Shown: positions 31,531 through 40,545, numbered from the stretch's first letter. The stretch: 64,000 bases of DNA from Thalassotalea agarivorans (GCF_030295955.1 NZ_AP027363.1:2891046-2955045); one strand, 5' to 3'. The notes: generated from the sequence alone by a model not told the origin. A program made the numbers and translations.

Positions 31531-31607
31531 ACAAATCCCGTTTTTAAGTTTTATTGTCTGTTTTTATCAATCCATTGTTTAAAAATAACGCAATTCAGTC
31601 AATAAAT

Positions 31608-31638
31608 AAAAAAGCCACGCGAAAGCGTGGCTTTTTTT
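31608..31638. terminator. Bidirectional terminator
   Basis: AAAAAGCCACGC-gaaa-GCGTGGCTTTTTTT lies between the stop of the large amidohydrolase gene and the promoter side of the M20 gene; both are on the minus strand, so it ends the former. Confidence 0.9.
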
Positions 31639-31655
31639 AGTAACTATTGGCAAGC

Positions 31656-34600
31656 CTATTTTTCAAAATAAAACGCGTCGCGTTTGTTATCATAATTGCC
31701 AATTTCATTCATGGTTTCAGCGTCGAATAAACGACCATTTAACATGGTGTGCGTTACCTTATCACTGATATAAATATCCGAGGCTAAATCACCGTCAACA
31801 ACAATTAAATCGGCAAGTTTACCCACCTTGATCGAACCTATTTCTTTGTCTAAACCTAACGAGATTGCCGGTGAAATAGTTGCTGTTCTCAAAGCTTCTA
31901 ATGGCGACATACCACCTTGTGCCATCATCCAAATTTCCCAGTGCATCGCTAAACCTTCACGTTGACCATGGCCACCTGAATTAACTTCGATACCTAGGTC
32001 TTGAATTTCTTTGGCCGTGCGAGCAACGTTGAAATGATTATAATGATGATGCGGCGCTTTTTGACGGCGCATTGAGATAGGATCTAGCACTTCCGCCGGC
32101 ACATACTTGCTTAAACGTGGGTGCTTCCATACGTTGGTAGTGTCATACCAAAAAAGCTCACCTTGAATACCGCCGTAAGCAACACCCATGGTAGGTGTAT
32201 AAGCCATTTTTGAAGCTGACCAAAGTTGCTTGATATCGTCATAAATATGCTCGGTAGGAATCGAGTGCTCAAGCGTTGTATGTCCATCAACCACCATAGT
32301 TAAATTGTGTTGTAGTAATGAACCACCCTCTGGCACAACCATTACACCTAGCTCACGTCCAGCTTGAATGAACTGCTGACGTTGATTGCGTCGCGGTTGG
32401 TTATAGCTTTTTACGCTAAATGCACCCGCTTTTTGCAAACGCGTAATATGGAACTTGGCATCTTCAAGACTATCGACATGTGACGTATAACCTGGCACCG
32501 TTGCACCGTATAAAATCGTACCGGTAGACCAAAGGCGCGCCGCCGTTATTTTGCCTGCTTTTTGCATTTCGCTAGCAGCAAAGAAGGTCGTGGTATCGTT
32601 TGACGGATCGTGAATACTGGTAACACCTAATGCAAGACCGGCGTAGTTCTTCCAGTTTTGCTGAGGAATAAGTTCACTCGTACCTTGCGGGCCGTGAGCA
32701 TGGGCATCGATTAATCCCGGTGCAATAGACTTACCAGTAATATCAATCACTTTGGCATCACTTGGAACTTGTACCTGATCTTTACTGCCAACAGCTGTAA
32801 TTTTGTTGCCTGTAACAACAACTACGCCGTCCTCAATCACTTGCTCACCTTCCATAGTGATCACTTTACCGCCAACAAACGCAATGCTTCCTTCTGGCTT
32901 ATCCATTTTGTATTTGAAGCCGATATTAGTGACACTTGGTTCAATCGTTTGCGCCTCTGCGTCTTTTGCTTTGACATCAAACAGCCCAGCGATATTCGCC
33001 TGATATAAATCTGGGCCTAATGTCCAATAAAGTGCATTGCCGCTACCTGCCCAGTTTAACCCTTCACCAGCGCGTACAGACGAAAGCTGTTTTACCGGTA
33101 CGTTGCTTGCCTTAGGCCCAACGGTAACAACATCACCTCGTTCAAACATTGGCGTAACAAAAACCTTGAAACGTTCTGCAAAGGCGACATATTCACCATT
33201 AGGTGAAACGCGATACTCTGTTGAGAACGACCCTTGGAATAATTTGGTATCGTTTTGACCATCTAAGTCGATGCGAGAAATACTTGGCATCTCGCCAGCA
33301 CGTGTCACGTATATGCGGTCATTGCGTTTGCCAAAATGAGGCTTTTGACCATAATCCGTCACCAAGGTCATTTCACTACCGTCTGCATCTACCTTATAAA
33401 TACCTGGATTTAATCCCCATTTAGGGTCGGTAATATAGCCACCGCGAACCTTTCTAAAGACAACGGTTTCACCGTCTGGCGAAAACTCTGGCTCAACATA
33501 TTTACCTGGCTCTTCAGTAATCACTTTACCACGGCCGCCACGTGCAGAAACCACGCGTACACTGCCTAACTTGTTGTCATCCCAAGTGACGTAAACCACT
33601 TTTCTGCCATCGCGAGAGAAACTCGGATTAAATTCAAAATGATCTTTCTGCTTGGTTAGTCTCTTCGGTTTGCCATTGGGTAGATCACGAACATATATAT
33701 TACCCATGGCTTCAAAGACTGCTTTTTTACCATTAGGAGACACTTTTACATCGCGCAGCATTTTTACATCAAAGGCGTCCATATCGATTTGTTGATCAAA
33801 TCTAAGCGCCGTTTGAATTTGTTTTTTGGTGTTAACTTCAAACGGGATGTTTTCTGCTTTTTTAGACTCAATATCTAAACGGTGGAAGGTACCACCTTGC
33901 CAATAAATGATTTCTTCACTGTCAGGTGTCCATGCCATTGTTGGGTATACGCCATGTATCGCCCATGTTTCTTGCATGTCTCGTTCCATTTTGTCATGGA
34001 TTAAAGTGTGCTCACCGCTCTTAAGATTGTATAGATAAAGCTTTGATTGGAAGTCATCGCGACTAATATAAGCCAAATACTTGCCATCTGGTGATGGTGT
34101 TGGACGAATCGCGCCACCTTTTCCAGAAATAATGGTATCGATTTCACCAGTCTCTAGTTCAAAGCGTTTGATCTTATAGATACCCTTTTCAGAGTCCTTA
34201 CTGTAGTGAAAGGTTTTACCTGGCGTCGCATCTTGAGAAAAGTATACGTATTTACCGTCAGGAGAAAACGCTGGCTCACCCAAATCTTTTTGTTGGTTAG
34301 GGCGCTTGGTTAGCATTACGCCGCTACCACCTGTCTTGTGGTACATCCACACTTCCCCCGCACCTAATGAGCGAGAGCCGGTGTAATGTTTACGTCCAAC
34401 TAGGTAATTACCATCTGGAGACCAAGCTGGGCTATTAACCAATCTAAATGTTTCTTTAGTAACAGGGCGCGCATCACTGCCATCAACATTCATTATCCAT
34501 AAGTTATCGCCGCCATCTTCATCTGAAGTAAAGGCAATATATTTGCCGTCAGGACTGAAAGTTGGTTGCATTTGCCAGGCGATGTCTGTCATTAATGCCG

Positions 34601-34871
34601 TTGCTTTACCGCCTGATACAGGCATGGTGTAGATGTCACCAAGCAAGTCAAAAACCAACGTTTTGCCATCTGGGCTAATGTCTATGTTTAACCAAGTACC
34701 GTTTGTTACGTTTATATCAACGGTTTTGAATTCGCCCATAGGTTCATTAACAGACCAAGCTTTGTTTTCCTTTTTCTCTTCTGCCTTGTTTGCATCTGCT
34801 GCGAGTGCACTAGGCACAAGTAACGCTGCGCTAAGCGCGAGACTTGCTAAAGAAACACATGTCTTTTTCAT
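31656..34871 (-). CDS. Secreted TolB-like propeller / amidohydrolase fusion protein
   Basis: The protein has 1071 residues from the ATG at 34871, which starts a clear signal peptide (MKKTCVSLASLALSAALLV). Residues about 40-670 hold repeated WD40-like/TolB blades (e.g. FSPDGKYIAFTSDEDGGDN). A metal-dependent amidohydrolase domain follows, with DAHAHGP metal ligands, and VGKLADLIVVDGD near the C-terminus. Proteins with this layout are common in marine Gammaproteobacteria, act outside the cytoplasm, and probably cleave peptides or amides. The exact substrate is unknown. Confidence 0.88.
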   Translation of the reverse strand: MKKTCVSLASLALSAALLVPSALAADANKAEEKKENKAWSVNEPMGEFKTVDINVTNGTWLNIDISPDGKTLVFDLLGDIYTMPVSGGKATALMTDIAWQMQPTFSPDGKYIAFTSDEDGGDNLWIMNVDGSDARPVTKETFRLVNSPAWSPDGNYLVGRKHYTGSRSLGAGEVWMYHKTGGSGVMLTKRPNQQKDLGEPAFSPDGKYVYFSQDATPGKTFHYSKDSEKGIYKIKRFELETGEIDTIISGKGGAIRPTPSPDGKYLAYISRDDFQSKLYLYNLKSGEHTLIHDKMERDMQETWAIHGVYPTMAWTPDSEEIIYWQGGTFHRLDIESKKAENIPFEVNTKKQIQTALRFDQQIDMDAFDVKMLRDVKVSPNGKKAVFEAMGNIYVRDLPNGKPKRLTKQKDHFEFNPSFSRDGRKVVYVTWDDNKLGSVRVVSARGGRGKVITEEPGKYVEPEFSPDGETVVFRKVRGGYITDPKWGLNPGIYKVDADGSEMTLVTDYGQKPHFGKRNDRIYVTRAGEMPSISRIDLDGQNDTKLFQGSFSTEYRVSPNGEYVAFAERFKVFVTPMFERGDVVTVGPKASNVPVKQLSSVRAGEGLNWAGSGNALYWTLGPDLYQANIAGLFDVKAKDAEAQTIEPSVTNIGFKYKMDKPEGSIAFVGGKVITMEGEQVIEDGVVVVTGNKITAVGSKDQVQVPSDAKVIDITGKSIAPGLIDAHAHGPQGTSELIPQQNWKNYAGLALGVTSIHDPSNDTTTFFAASEMQKAGKITAARLWSTGTILYGATVPGYTSHVDSLEDAKFHITRLQKAGAFSVKSYNQPRRNQRQQFIQAGRELGVMVVPEGGSLLQHNLTMVVDGHTTLEHSIPTEHIYDDIKQLWSASKMAYTPTMGVAYGGIQGELFWYDTTNVWKHPRLSKYVPAEVLDPISMRRQKAPHHHYNHFNVARTAKEIQDLGIEVNSGGHGQREGLAMHWEIWMMAQGGMSPLEALRTATISPAISLGLDKEIGSIKVGKLADLIVVDGDLASDIYISDKVTHTMLNGRLFDAETMNEIGNYDNKRDAFYFEK

Positions 34872-35016
34872 TATGTAGTTACCTTTTTTTATTAACGCGA
34901 TTACTAAAACACACTTACATTGCAATGTTAAGTCTCTGTCGATGAAGGGTAACATTTAAGCGGTTAGGGAGTGTAAGGAAGAGCATACTGCATGTTAGCT
35001 CTTCTTAAAATTATTG

Positions 35017-35286
35017 CTATGGTTTGTTTTGCTCTTTTAGTTGTTTCTCTGCTTGTTTTCTCGCCTCAAGATATGCGGGGTCTCGATGGCTTTTAAATAC
35101 ATCGCTAACACATTTGTCGTGTGCATTTTTTGAACGTTGCCAACAATGATCCTCATCATCTGCCAAACAATGCTCAAGTAACTTAACTGCTAGCTTTTTG
35201 CAGGGCACAAATTCATTCGCCGTTGGCGAGGCAAGCACACTCGATGTGACAAAGCACCCAAGGACGAAAACGAGAATCCTAGCCAT
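35017..35286 (-). CDS. Small secreted hypothetical protein, 89 aa
   Basis: It has a clear signal peptide (ILVFVLGCFVTSSVLA) and a mature part with four cysteines (PCKKLA, EHCLADDEDHCW, HDKC), suggesting two disulfide bonds. I do not recognise the family. It is the last host gene before the element. Before insertion it would have been the first gene downstream of groEL, on the same strand. Confidence 0.6.
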   Translation of the reverse strand: MARILVFVLGCFVTSSVLASPTANEFVPCKKLAVKLLEHCLADDEDHCWQRSKNAHDKCVSDVFKSHRDPAYLEARKQAEKQLKEQNKP

Positions 35287-35425
35287 AGCTTAACTCCTGT
35301 ATTTAAAATCTGCGTCATCAATAACATAACATGAAAATACGCATATTGTTCACCTTGATACACGCGCAACAAAAAAGGCTCCACAGAGGAGCCTTTTTCA
35401 TATATTCACTAGGATAGTGATACAT
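35287..35425. other. Host intergenic region with former groEL terminator (proposed)
   Basis: This non-coding gap holds the promoter side of the 89-aa gene and a hairpin at 35372-35396. It ends at the proposed attL core. Read on the minus strand, the hairpin lies about 30 bp after a groEL-like 3' remnant, the distance expected of a groEL terminator. Confidence 0.45.
35370..35397. terminator. Rho-independent terminator
   Basis: AAAAGGCTCC-acaga-GGAGCCTTTTT has A and T runs on both sides. No intact gene now ends here. I propose that it terminated the ancestral groESL operon before the element inserted. Confidence 0.75.
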
Positions 35426-35437
35426 CATGCCGCCCAT
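35421..35437 (-). repeat. Proposed attL core with groEL 3' remnant
   Basis: On the minus strand this reads ATGGGCGGCATGATGTA, coding MGGMM, the usual GroEL C-terminus, and then would need one further A for the stop codon. The first 12 bases recur in the same orientation inside the groEL gene at 51686-51697 and 51695-51706. Confidence 0.55.
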
Positions 35438-35488
35438 ATAAATATAAGTTATTGTTTATATTGGGATAATATATTTTTACGGCGAAAA

Positions 35489-35510
35489 GATACCCCACTT
35501 TGTACCCCAC
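35489..35510. repeat. Integrase arm-type repeats, left end
   Basis: GATACCCCAC (35489-35498) and GTACCCCAC (35502-35510) match four similar sites at the right end. Such TACCCCAC direct repeats are typical of arm sites bound by P4-type integrases. Confidence 0.65.
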
Positions 35511-35682
35511 CCTGAAAGCTGATGGGGCTGCGAGGTGTTTCAAGAACGGCAGCCCACATGAAATGACACCAATAGAACCATCATCGCATTTTACAGCATA
35601 TAAATGAAGATACTTTGCTCATCTGCAAAATCAAAGATAATATAGGCATAATAGCTTAAAGCATTTACGGATTATTAACTTT

Positions 35683-36054
35683 ATGGCTGATTCGGCACAC
35701 ATCGACTTTTCTGAAGGCAGCTCCCTTCAATCGAAGGCGCGTGCATACCAAAAAGCCTCGGCGGCTCATAGAGATATTGAAAACAGCATGGAACACGCTG
35801 ACGCAGACAATGACTGGGCGCAAAGACTAGGCTCTGCGCAAGAACTCCAGGATGCTAAGAAAATTATTGAAAACAGCCGAATTCAGGCTGCCAGATCATT
35901 CACTACAGAAGATATTCAAGAAGCTACAGAGCAAGAGCTTATTTCTGAGCAAGAAGCTCGACAGCTTATAGCCATCAGAAGAAAAGCGGAAATGCAGGAA
36001 CGCGAAAATGGACGCTCCTCCTCCAAGTCACGCTCTAATTCACGCAAACGATAG
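35683..36054 (+). CDS. Hypothetical element protein, 123 aa
   Basis: I do not recognise this protein. It is hydrophilic and helical (KARAYQKASAAHRDIENSME; QEATEQELISEQEARQLIAI) and ends in a Ser/Arg/Lys-rich basic tail (SSSKSRSNSRKR) that could bind nucleic acid. It stands alone on the plus strand at the left end. A strong terminator follows at 36076-36108. No good Shine-Dalgarno is seen before the ATG. Confidence 0.6.
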   Translation: MADSAHIDFSEGSSLQSKARAYQKASAAHRDIENSMEHADADNDWAQRLGSAQELQDAKKIIENSRIQAARSFTTEDIQEATEQELISEQEARQLIAIRRKAEMQERENGRSSSKSRSNSRKR

Positions 36055-36075
36055 CAACCAGCTTTTCAAAGATAA

Positions 36076-36108
36076 ATCGACCCAGCTCTGAGCTGGGTCG
36101 ATTTTTTT
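36076..36108. terminator. Rho-independent terminator
   Basis: ATCGACCCAGCTC / GAGCTGGGTCGAT form an almost uninterrupted stem followed by seven T residues on the plus strand. It serves the 123-aa gene and separates it from convergent radC. Confidence 0.9.
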
Positions 36109-36116
36109 GGGCTACC

Positions 36117-36605
36117 TTAAAGTAGTCCATGTTCAGCAAAGCTATATGGTGAATCATTACCCACGATGAAATGATCTAAAACTCGAATATCCAGCAAACC
36201 CATTGCATCAACAATCCTTGTTGTGATCTGCTTATCTGCGTTACTCGGTGTCATATCACCTGACGGGTGATTATGAGCAATAATCAATGCCGCAGAATTA
36301 TGCTTTAAAGCAGCCTTGGCAATTTCTCGTGGATATACTGCTGAGCTATCAATCGTGCCGAAAAACATCTTCTCAAACTCAATAACCTGATGACGGTTAT
36401 TCAGAAAAATAACAGCGAATACCTCTCGCTCTTCTTCACCCAACGCCAAGTGCAGATAGTCTCGGACTGCTTTTGGTGAATCCAGCTCTTTTCCTTCATT
36501 CAACATACGCTTATAAAGAATATTCTTTGCCTCTTCGATAAGCTCCTGCTCTGACAGCTCTGATAAAAGTTTCATAATCTTTCCTCTCAAATCTTTAGAT
36601 TTCAA
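36117..36605 (-). CDS. RadC-like JAB domain protein
   Basis: The 162-residue protein carries the JAMM/JAB metalloprotease-like motif AHNHPSGDMTPSNAD with the two histidines and the aspartate, and the upstream VFLNNRHQVI and PREIAKAAL blocks of RadC (DUF2466). It lacks the N-terminal helix-hairpin-helix part of chromosomal RadC, as is usual for mobile-element versions. The true function is unknown; a role in DNA processing or anti-restriction is often suggested. Confidence 0.88.
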   Translation of the reverse strand: MKSKDLRGKIMKLLSELSEQELIEEAKNILYKRMLNEGKELDSPKAVRDYLHLALGEEEREVFAVIFLNNRHQVIEFEKMFFGTIDSSAVYPREIAKAALKHNSAALIIAHNHPSGDMTPSNADKQITTRIVDAMGLLDIRVLDHFIVGNDSPYSFAEHGLL

Positions 36606-37003
36606 AACCCCATCCCTCTGGGGTTGAAAACCCCAAGAACACGAGCAGAGCGAGAGGAAGCTCGGCGCTTTTCTATGTCCAGATCGGGGAACCGCCCAGG
36701 TTGCAGGGAATGAAATGAGCGAAACTAGGGGGATATCTGGACTAAAGAAAAAGCCGTGCTAGTCTGCGGCTTTAGCCCAGAGGGATAGTTTTTCCATGCA
36801 TAGCATGGCTACGTTAGTGATCGGAAAGGCAGCGAAGCTGTTCCAAAGGAATGAAGCAAATTGCGGAACCTGAGAGAAGCACGACTCTCATCTAGAATGA
36901 TGAGAGAAACGCCAATCCCACCCCCTTCCGTTAAGGGTATTTTGATTTGCACAAATACAATTTTTGAGTATAAAGACTATGTGTATTTTTTAAACGATCA
37001 GAA
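36606..37003. other. Non-coding region with several stable hairpins
   Basis: No gene is seen in these 398 bp. There are inverted repeats GTCCAGAT/ATCTGGAC (36677-36684, 36735-36742), AAAGCCG/CGGCTTT (36750-36773), GGAA/TTCC with inner AGC/GCT around 36823-36844, and CTCTCATC/GATGAGAG (36885-36906). The number of paired elements suggests a structured RNA or a replication or partition site beside the ParA-like gene. Confidence 0.4.
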
Positions 37004-37651
37004 ATGAAAATCGCCATCTATAACCTCAAGGGTGGTGTCTGAAAAACCACCATTGCCACTAATCTTGCCCTGGAACATGATTACTCTATCGGCTGTAACA
37101 ATCCGTTCCCTGTTTATGATGGCCTGATTCATTCTGACCGGGTGCTTTATGTTCACCCAGAAGAGACTTTCCCTGAGATCAACCAAGATATTGATATGGT
37201 TTTTGACCTTAACGGTTCGATCAGTAAATGATCTAAAAGCATCACCTCTGCACTCAGTCAGAGCGATGTTGTTATCGTACCTATTTGTAATGACGACAGA
37301 ACGATTGAGGAGAGCTTGTACGCCATTTCAGAAATCATGTATTTCAACACTCGAATACTCATTGTAGGAACCAAGCTCAGAATGCGTGGAAAAGATGATG
37401 TTTTTGAAAATTGGGAAGACTGTGAAGATATGCAGGCAATCAAGCAAGCTATTCACATGAGAATCAACCCAAAGATTCCTGTATTACCCTTACAGTACAG
37501 TCCAGCATTTGACCTGATAATAGATGAAGGAAAATCGCTGACCTGGCTGGCTAACACCTCAAAACAGGCAAAGCCGTATTTCAAAAAACTATTAAGGCAA
37601 TGGCAGGACATTGGCTCTGCAATTCAAGCTCTCTTAAGCAATTCCTCATAA
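37004..37651 (+). CDS. ParA-like ATPase, one frame with two in-frame TGA codons
   Basis: Read through TGA, this is a 215-residue ParA/Soj-type ATPase. The Walker A region is MKIAIYNLKGGV-TGA-KTTIATNLAL (codon 13, 37040-37042), where TGA stands exactly at the glycine of KGGVGKTT. The second TGA is codon 76 (37229-37231), after DLNGSISK. Downstream motifs are intact (SDVVIVPI, RILIVGTKL). No TAA, TAG or frameshift occurs. It could be a pseudogene, but the frame is perfectly kept. It would partition or stabilise the excised element. Its 3' end overlaps the J-domain gene by 28 bp. Confidence 0.7.
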
Positions 37652-38400
37652 GCCTGAGTAAGCTCAACGAAAGCCTTCTCAGAACCGCCTTGATCAGGGT
37701 GAGCTTTAAATCGCATTTTTCGATATTGCTTTTTTAAATCTGACTTAGAATAGGTTTTACTTGGATCAAGCCCCATGAGCCTATGCATCCGCTGCCGCCT
37801 TTCTTCGGGAGTTTCTTCATAGGCTTCATTTTTAGACTCCTCTTGATAGGAGCTATTTGAACTGCTGCTTTTGCGAGAATCATCAGAACGCTTATAAGAA
37901 CCCTGCGACTCTCCAGTTCGACCTCTACTCGAAGAGTGACCTTTTGAACGGCCTTGGCCACTTGAATAACTTTCGCTGGATGACTCGCTTCGTTCACGCT
38001 GGTTTCGTTCTGCTTCCTCTCGCCTTCTTTGTTGCTCATAACGCCTGCGCTCTTCATTTGCCTGATCACGCGCTCGCTCATAATGAGCTTTGGCTTCCTC
38101 GGCTTCACGCTGCTTCCGTTTAAGATCATCAAATTCACTCTTATAGCGAATTTTATCTATAAAAATACTGATGGAATTTGTAATTCCTGCAAAGATCGAA
38201 GCATGTGGTATCGCATAGCCTATCGCAAATGCAACACCGGAAATTATCATGGAAGTTTGTTTAGCTTCGCCAAAAAATAGATACAGAACAAATGCTGCTG
38301 GCAGCAACTTCCAGAAATTCATATTTCTGGATTCTGCGATTACATACCCAATAGCAAACGGAAAGATTGTTATATAGACCAGTGTTGATATTGATGGCAC
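37624..38400 (-). CDS. Membrane protein with C-terminal DnaJ domain
   Basis: The protein has about 258 residues. Two or three hydrophobic segments lie in the first 75 residues (LVYITIFPFAIGYVIA, KLLPAAFVLYLFFG, IISGVAFAIGYAI), then a charged coiled-coil region (about 85-135), a Ser-rich linker and a C-terminal J domain with the HPD motif (FKAHPDQGG). It would recruit DnaK/Hsp70 to a membrane complex. I prefer the GTG at 38400, which has AAGGGA upstream. The gene ends in TGA directly after a complete J domain, so TGA acts as a stop here. Confidence 0.75.
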   Translation of the reverse strand: MPSISTLVYITIFPFAIGYVIAESRNMNFWKLLPAAFVLYLFFGEAKQTSMIISGVAFAIGYAIPHASIFAGITNSISIFIDKIRYKSEFDDLKRKQREAEEAKAHYERARDQANEERRRYEQQRRREEAERNQRERSESSSESYSSGQGRSKGHSSSRGRTGESQGSYKRSDDSRKSSSSNSSYQEESKNEAYEETPEERRQRMHRLMGLDPSKTYSKSDLKKQYRKMRFKAHPDQGGSEKAFVELTQAYEELLKRA

Positions 38401-38402
38401 AG

Positions 38403-38660
38403 CTAATCCCTTACAGCAAAAAAGCGATAGCAAAAACCTAATGCTACCGCGATAGATAAAACGCTATTCTGCATATCTGCAACCATTGCGTTATATAAAA
38501 GAACTGTTAGTCCCACAGTAAAAATAAAGAAGCCGCCGATTAACACACCGTATCGTTCCCAAATCGATTGAAGGTTTTTAAAAAAATAGGCGGTGAAATG
38601 TCCTAACAACATACAACCTAAGCTATAAATAATGAGATAGGATTCGCTCATCTTCTCCAC
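38403..38660 (-). CDS. Small membrane protein, 85 aa
   Basis: I do not recognise this family. It has three predicted membrane helices (YLIIYSLGCMLLGHFTAYFF, YGVLIGGFFIFTVGLTVLLY and a C-terminal one, VLSIAVALGFCYRFF). Its start overlaps the stop of the upstream 89-aa gene (ATGA), and the J-domain gene follows immediately. The set of three may form a membrane complex with the coupling protein encoded upstream. Confidence 0.6.
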   Translation of the reverse strand: MEKMSESYLIIYSLGCMLLGHFTAYFFKNLQSIWERYGVLIGGFFIFTVGLTVLLYNAMVADMQNSVLSIAVALGFCYRFFAVRD

Positions 38661-38917
38661 CTCTCAAACCGGTGATATTGAGAACGGATATGTTCAACCC
38701 CATGAAAACCAATGATTGCTGCTATCGCAAAAGGAATAGTCATCCATAACTGATTAAATGCAGCCATTATATCGAGCGGGTACGGCAAAATAACAAACCA
38801 TGCTACAACCTTCCAAAAGCTTATATCTCTAAACAACCAGCCAGCCCAATATCCGAAAGCAATAGCAGCCGCTACAAAGGGCAAGGCTCTAGTGATTAGA
38901 ATGTCTGGACTTTCCAT
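38648..38917 (-). CDS. Small membrane protein, 89 aa
   Basis: It has three hydrophobic segments (ALPFVAAAIAFGYWAGWLF, VVAWFVILPYPLDIMAAF, MTIPFAIAAIIGFHGV) and a basic C-terminal tail. The family is not recognised. It lies between the coupling-protein gene and another small membrane protein, on the same strand. Confidence 0.6.
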   Translation of the reverse strand: MESPDILITRALPFVAAAIAFGYWAGWLFRDISFWKVVAWFVILPYPLDIMAAFNQLWMTIPFAIAAIIGFHGVEHIRSQYHRFERWRR

Positions 38918-39005
38918 GCGTTAAAACCTGATCTACTTTTGTTTTTACTTGGTGTTCAATTTTTTTGAACACCTGTTTTATATTTATGTTTTCCGCGCTT
39001 TCTCA

Positions 39006-40469
39006 TCATTTAATCGGCACTCGCACAAACCCTGATCGCTTATCATTATGTATTTCTACGGGCGGCATATTGGTTGCTCGATTGAACGTAGGATTTTGAT
39101 AGTATCGAGTGTTCTGCATAAGCACCGGCTTTTTATTGCTCGATACGATGAGTTGTTGCTGATCTTGGATTGTTCTGATTTCAGCGGCATGTATCAGGTT
39201 AAATTCCCGATACTCATGCACCAGATCAGTCAGGTTCCGTTTTTGCGTTTCCCTGACTTTACCGATCATGTTTTCAAAGAATTGTGCTGTTTGATTATCC
39301 GAACCTGAATAGGTGATATAGAAACCGAAACCACCCATGATGACATTTGCTAGGTCATCGTTATAACGGGCATTTAGTTGTTTGATACTCTGAAGCACGA
39401 TAGAGATAGAAACATTGTATTTCCGTATCGTGGTAATCGTTGTCGGAAAGCTTGGCAGCGTAGCATGACCAAACTCATCAAAGAGTACATAGACAGGCAA
39501 ATCATTCTTGCTCGGTAGATTTCTCATCAAACCATTAAAGAGCGACTGGAAGAACAAACTCACCAGTGGCGCGTAGTAATCCAAGTCCTGACTGTTTACC
39601 GAAAAGTAAACTATCGTCTTTTCCTTTCGTAAATCTTCTATTGAAAAATCCGAGCTGGCTGTCACATCCACCACATCAGGATTAGAGAAAACCCGTAAGC
39701 TGGTTCCGGCAGTCATCAATACCGATTGCAAACCATCGTTGTGATGACTGGTCAAACGCATCCATTCTTGCCACAAACTATCATCATCAATGTTGTCGTT
39801 ATAGATGCTGTAGTTCGACATAAATTCCGTTAAACCCTCGCCTGCCTCACCAAAGCTTTGAAACAGCCTGTAAAGGTTCCCCAGGTTGTAATAATCTGGA
39901 TTATCAATCTGTGAGTTTTTTAGGCATTTAAGAAACAGGCTAACGAACTGAGTTGCACCTTTCGCCCAAAAATCATCTTCATCCAAACCGGCTCGAACCA
40001 ATAGCGTTGCCATCTTGTCGATCTCAGTATTGGTCTTGGCTTCCATCAATGGGTTAAATCGATGAGACGTTGTAAGATTGTCTGGCGTGATATGGATAAC
40101 CCGAAAACCTTTGCTTTTCATATAGCCGGAAGTTTTTTGAAATAGCTCACCGGATGGGTCGTTGACCACCAATGAGGCTTTGTCTTTTGCCTTATCCAAA
40201 ATAACAGGGGCGATATATCCGGCGGTTTTACCACGCCCTGTTTTAGCAATGACACAGATATTGGAAAAACTGTCTGTTGATGAGATGCGCAATCTGTTTC
40301 CATCAACCAATACACCATCGTTACCGCTATTCAGGTATGAGCTGAATTCATGCCGTTTGGCAAAGGATGCGCCTTCCTGTTTGGTCAGCACTTCGCGCTT
40401 AAACAGAAAACCAATAATCCTGAATGGCAGTTTGAATATTTCCCAAAGGGATTCTGTTGGTGATTTCAT
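39006..40469 (-). CDS. VirD4/TraG-type coupling protein
   Basis: The 487-residue ATPase links the relaxosome to a secretion channel during conjugative transfer. Walker A is AKTGRGKTAGYI (about residues 75-86) and Walker B is PVYVLFDEFGH. Further T4CP segments include LVVNDPSGELFQKTSGYMKS and SIVLQSIKQLNARY. The N-terminus lacks the strong pair of membrane helices of classical VirD4; the small membrane proteins encoded next to it may help (inference). It ends in TGA. The element has no mating-channel genes of its own. Confidence 0.88.
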   Translation of the reverse strand: MKSPTESLWEIFKLPFRIIGFLFKREVLTKQEGASFAKRHEFSSYLNSGNDGVLVDGNRLRISSTDSFSNICVIAKTGRGKTAGYIAPVILDKAKDKASLVVNDPSGELFQKTSGYMKSKGFRVIHITPDNLTTSHRFNPLMEAKTNTEIDKMATLLVRAGLDEDDFWAKGATQFVSLFLKCLKNSQIDNPDYYNLGNLYRLFQSFGEAGEGLTEFMSNYSIYNDNIDDDSLWQEWMRLTSHHNDGLQSVLMTAGTSLRVFSNPDVVDVTASSDFSIEDLRKEKTIVYFSVNSQDLDYYAPLVSLFFQSLFNGLMRNLPSKNDLPVYVLFDEFGHATLPSFPTTITTIRKYNVSISIVLQSIKQLNARYNDDLANVIMGGFGFYITYSGSDNQTAQFFENMIGKVRETQKRNLTDLVHEYREFNLIHAAEIRTIQDQQQLIVSSNKKPVLMQNTRYYQNPTFNRATNMPPVEIHNDKRSGFVRVPIK

Positions 40470-40545
40470 AGCTTTATTCTTTAGAAGGTAAACGGTTTCT
40501 TGCCCTTGGGTGTTTTTCCCTGAGCGTTAGTCGCTGTCTGATAAT

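Noticed and set aside
37040-37042. Selenocysteine insertion at the ParA TGA
   Set aside because: No convincing SECIS hairpin follows the TGA, ten such codons in three unrelated genes would be unprecedented, and Sec has no role in a P-loop.
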